In this document: in pieces, positions 61,795 through 64,000 of the stretch
Numbering within the stretch: position 1 is the stretch's first letter
Layout of the letters: every line of letters begins with the position of its first letter
From: Flavobacterium ginsengisoli
GTDB lineage: Bacteria; Bacteroidota; Bacteroidia; Flavobacteriales; Flavobacteriaceae
Assembly: GCF_029625315.1 (NCBI RefSeq)
Contig: NZ_CP121110.1
Coordinates: 1,479,501 to 1,543,500 of the forward strand
Length of the DNA: 64,000 nucleotides
Reading direction: 5' to 3'
Position numbers and translations under genes: made by a program
Notes under the pieces: model-generated
What the model saw: only the letters and a program-made list of their open reading frames with translations
Told to the model about the DNA's origin: nothing
Databases searched by the model: none

Positions 61795-62552
61795 TTATTT
61801 CTGACCTGATTTAGGAGAAGTATTATTTGAAAGATTATAATCCTGAATCAGCTTTAAAGTATGATTGATAGATTTATTGCTTGTTCCGCCATCATGTCCC
61901 GGAATAACATAATGAGGATTCTTAAATTTTGACTGAACTTTTTTAATGGATCTTTGCCATTCTTTAACATCTGCATCGCCTAAATATCCAAGATCTTTAG
62001 CTTCAACACTTTTTATAAAACACCCGCCATAAAGAATTTTCTCTTTTCCGAACCATACTACAATATTATCTGGCGCATGGCCTTTACCAGGATAATACAC
62101 TTCAAATTTGTATTGTCCAACTGTAAAAATTGTGTCATTCGGAGTTATAAATTCAGATCTGGATTCGTTGTTCTTTTTCAAAATATCATCTGTCAGCTTA
62201 ATAGAGTACGTTTTGATTCCTTTTTTTTATAAAAATCAAATCCACCCGCACGATCTTCATGTGAGTGCGTTCCAAAAAGCATAACAACTTCTTTATTATG
62301 TTTTGATTTTATACTATCCAATAAAGGCTGAAACTGTGTTTTATCCCAAGGCGCATCAAAAAGAACAACTCCTTTATCTGTAACAACATACATGGCATTG
62401 GCAGAAATCTTTGTCCCTTTATAATCGCTAAAAGTCTTATAAACATAAAAGTCACCTGTAAGATGACTTATTTGTAATGGCGAATTCTTAGATTGTCCAA
62501 AGCTGTTTGAAACTATAACTAAGAATAAAATTATCGAAGCTAATTTTCGCAT
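61795..62552 (-). CDS. Subclass B1 metallo-beta-lactamase (one homopolymer deletion at 62221)
   Basis: Zinc beta-lactamase, likely able to hydrolyse carbapenems, with a signal peptide (MRKLASIILFLVIVSNSFG). All B1 zinc ligands are present: THSHEDRAGG (H96, H98, D100 of the precursor), KGHAPDNIVVW, GGCFIKS (the B1 Cys) and IPGHDGG. Adding one base to the A-run at 62221-62228 changes FYKKKES to FYKKKGIKTYSIKLTDD and joins both halves to about 252 residues, near the size I recall for JOHN-1 and other chromosomal enzymes of Flavobacteriia. It sits between housekeeping genes, so it is likely intrinsic, not acquired. Confidence 0.92.
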
Positions 62553-62562
62553 TAGATTTTAA

Positions 62563-62991
62563 TTAATTTTTTACCCTTGTCCAATATTGCGTTCTACCCA
62601 TTAAAGATATACCAACATACCCTCGAAGTTTTAGTTTATCGGCAGATTCTAATGAGATATAACATTTGTATTTTTTACCGCTTGTAGGGTCTAAAATAGT
62701 ACCTCCATTATATTCATCACCATCTTTTTTTAAACCATTTATAATTACCATTCCTAAAATTGGCTTGTTTTTTTCAGCTCCTTCACATTTTACGCAGACA
62801 TCTTTTTTATGGCTATCGCGAAGTATATCTACTACTTTACCATACAATTTCCCTGATTTTTCGTAAATCTCTACGATCGATTTTGCTTCACCTGTTTCAT
62901 CATCAATTGTTTTCCATTTCCCAATTACACTTTGGCTTTGCATGGTTAGCGCAAAGAAAAAAACACCGATTGTTAACATCCAATTTTTCAT
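62563..62991 (-). CDS. Exported DUF2147-family protein
   Basis: 142 residues from the ATG at 62991. Signal peptide MKNWMLTIGVFFFALTMQSQ, then the DUF2147 domain (SVIGKWKTIDDETGEAKSIVEIYEKSGKLYGKV, GMVIINGLKKDGDEYNGGTILDPTSGKKY, LRGYVGISLMGRTQYW). The family makes lipocalin-like beta barrels in the periplasm, with unknown ligand. In the raw sequence it reads in frame from YihY, but its own signal peptide and start codon show it is a separate gene. Confidence 0.87.
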   Translation of the reverse strand: MKNWMLTIGVFFFALTMQSQSVIGKWKTIDDETGEAKSIVEIYEKSGKLYGKVVDILRDSHKKDVCVKCEGAEKNKPILGMVIINGLKKDGDEYNGGTILDPTSGKKYKCYISLESADKLKLRGYVGISLMGRTQYWTRVKN

Positions 62992-62992
62992 A

Positions 62993-63915
62993 CTAGTAAG
63001 TTTTTTTTGTTTTAATTTTCTGATAGAAGCGTTTAGTTCGAACCCTAAAAGCAGTATCATACAGTTTATCCAAATATAAAACATTAGAATTAATAATGTC
63101 CCAATTGAACCATAAAGTTCGTTATATTTTGAAAATTTTATAACCCAAATCCCAAAAAAGAACGAAGATATAACAATTAGGATCGTTGTAAAAACAGAAC
63201 CAATGCTTATAAAAGACACTTTATTATACTGTTTTGTACCATAACGCAATAATATTGAAGATGTTATCAAAATCATTAAAATAACAAACAAGTATCTTCC
63301 TAAGATGATCAACGGAATTCGATCACTCAATACATCCTGAATGATTGTTTTCTGAATAAAAACCTCAAAAACGACAATTGTTGCCACTGTTACAAACAAA
63401 ATAACTGTCATAACAAGAGAAATTGCCAACGCAACAAGATACTGTTTAAAAAATCCGCGTTTATCAAAAACATGTTTAGAAGATTCAAAACCGCTCAAAA
63501 TGCCATTTATACCATTTGCCATTAAGAAAATAGAAAGCAGGAAACCTGACGATAATAAACCCGAGTGACTATTATTTAAAATATCACTAATGATTTTACT
63601 AATCGCATCAAAAGTGTTTGGCGGAACGCTTTGCTGAACGAACTGCAAGAAATCTTCCTGAAAATTATCTATAGGAATAAATGGAATTAAGTTTAAGATA
63701 AACAGTGCAAAAGGAAATAAAGCCATGAAAAAGCTAAAAGAAACCGCACTGGCATGATATGAAAATGCACCTTCAATAATTCCTAAGGTATACATTTCTA
63801 GCAAATCATACAGCGAAAAACCTTCTAGCCAAGGCAGTTTTATTCTTTTAAAAAGTCGGGCTACATTGCGTATAACAGGCAATTTCTCAATCCGATCTTC
63901 TATCTCCTGCGACAT
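62993..63915 (-). CDS. YihY/BrkB-family inner-membrane protein (stop lost through a homopolymer deletion)
   Basis: About 306 residues with six or so transmembrane helices. The characteristic parts are FSYHASAVSFSFFMALFPFALFILNLIPF and LLILMFYIWINCMILLLGFELNA. As given, the frame runs on into the DUF2147 protein. One more base in the T-run 63001-63008 would end it with KQKKTY and a TAG at 62995-62993, just before the next start. The name 'ribonuclease BN' was a historic error; function is unsettled, perhaps lipid or solute handling. Confidence 0.88.
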
Positions 63916-64000
63916 ATTTTTAGATTTTAGATTTCTGAGTTTAGTCCAACTATCGGGATAGATTTACAAAACTCATAACTTATAACTCAAAATTTATAAC

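Noticed and set aside
61795..62552. Glyoxalase II or other non-lactamase MBL-fold enzyme
   Set aside because: The B1-specific Cys ligand (GGCFIKS), the KGHAPDN motif, the signal peptide and the length all match class B1 beta-lactamases.

Overview
The window is chromosomal DNA from a Bacteroidota organism, almost certainly a Flavobacterium of the F. johnsoniae type. The support is AT-rich DNA, the Bacteroidota sigma-A promoter pattern (TTTG, 17-19 nt spacer, TAnnTTTG) ahead of several genes, type IX secretion and gliding proteins (PorD/DUF4835, PorP/SprF, a giant adhesin with a type B sorting domain), and Flavobacteriia-only families (DUF6495, DUF6913, PrfH with RtcB). No tRNA, rRNA, CRISPR array, insertion sequence or prophage was seen.

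Layout. 1-2970: arginine operon on the minus strand (GNAT acyltransferase, argG, a small lipoprotein, argC) behind a strong promoter and a structured leader of about 330 nt. 2991-9828: M1 peptidase, aldose epimerase-like protein, GNAT, outer-membrane proteins, VF530, smpB, lipoprotein. 9916-19622: HTH-Fic protein, pcm, RDD membrane protein, Gfo/Idh dehydrogenase, hydroxyacyl-CoA dehydrogenase, PLP-binding protein, exonuclease/GIY-YIG protein, ion channel, miaA and acyl-ACP thioesterase. 19816-24097: a five-gene minus-strand operon built round rtcB (RNA ligase) and prfH (release factor H) with three uncharacterised partners, preceded by a 27-codon ORF and an intrinsic terminator. 24289-28253: glycosyltransferase, coaE, RprX/RprY-like two-component pair. 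28380-35235: operon bamD, rpoZ, coaBC, porD, recN, TPR, fabV with a good promoter. 35275-41222: dapA, DUF6913, a 5'-nucleotidase split over two genes, a membrane protein, ligA. 41465-55503: a roughly 3,700-residue Ig-repeat adhesin with its SprF-like and OmpA-like partners. 56679-63915: DUF6495, ribosomal proteins S6/S18/L9, LytTR regulator, priA, a subclass B1 metallo-beta-lactamase, DUF2147 and YihY proteins.

A major caveat is that at least 14 genes, several normally essential or highly conserved (argG, priA, bla, fabV, rtcB, pcm), are interrupted by about 20 single-base indels. Changing one base at each restores a full family-length protein. I read this as consensus error, not gene decay, and give reconstructed gene limits with indel positions. 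One apparent fusion (YihY-DUF2147) is explained the same way.

The most interesting system is the RtcB/PrfH cluster. PrfH is known to release nascent chains from ribosomes cleaved in the 16S decoding centre, and its partner RtcB religates the rRNA. Here the pair is co-transcribed with a zinc-ribbon protein, a basic protein of about 253 residues and a TPR protein. The promoter, short ORF, terminator and operon are ordered like an attenuator, which could couple damaged translation to induction of the repair genes.
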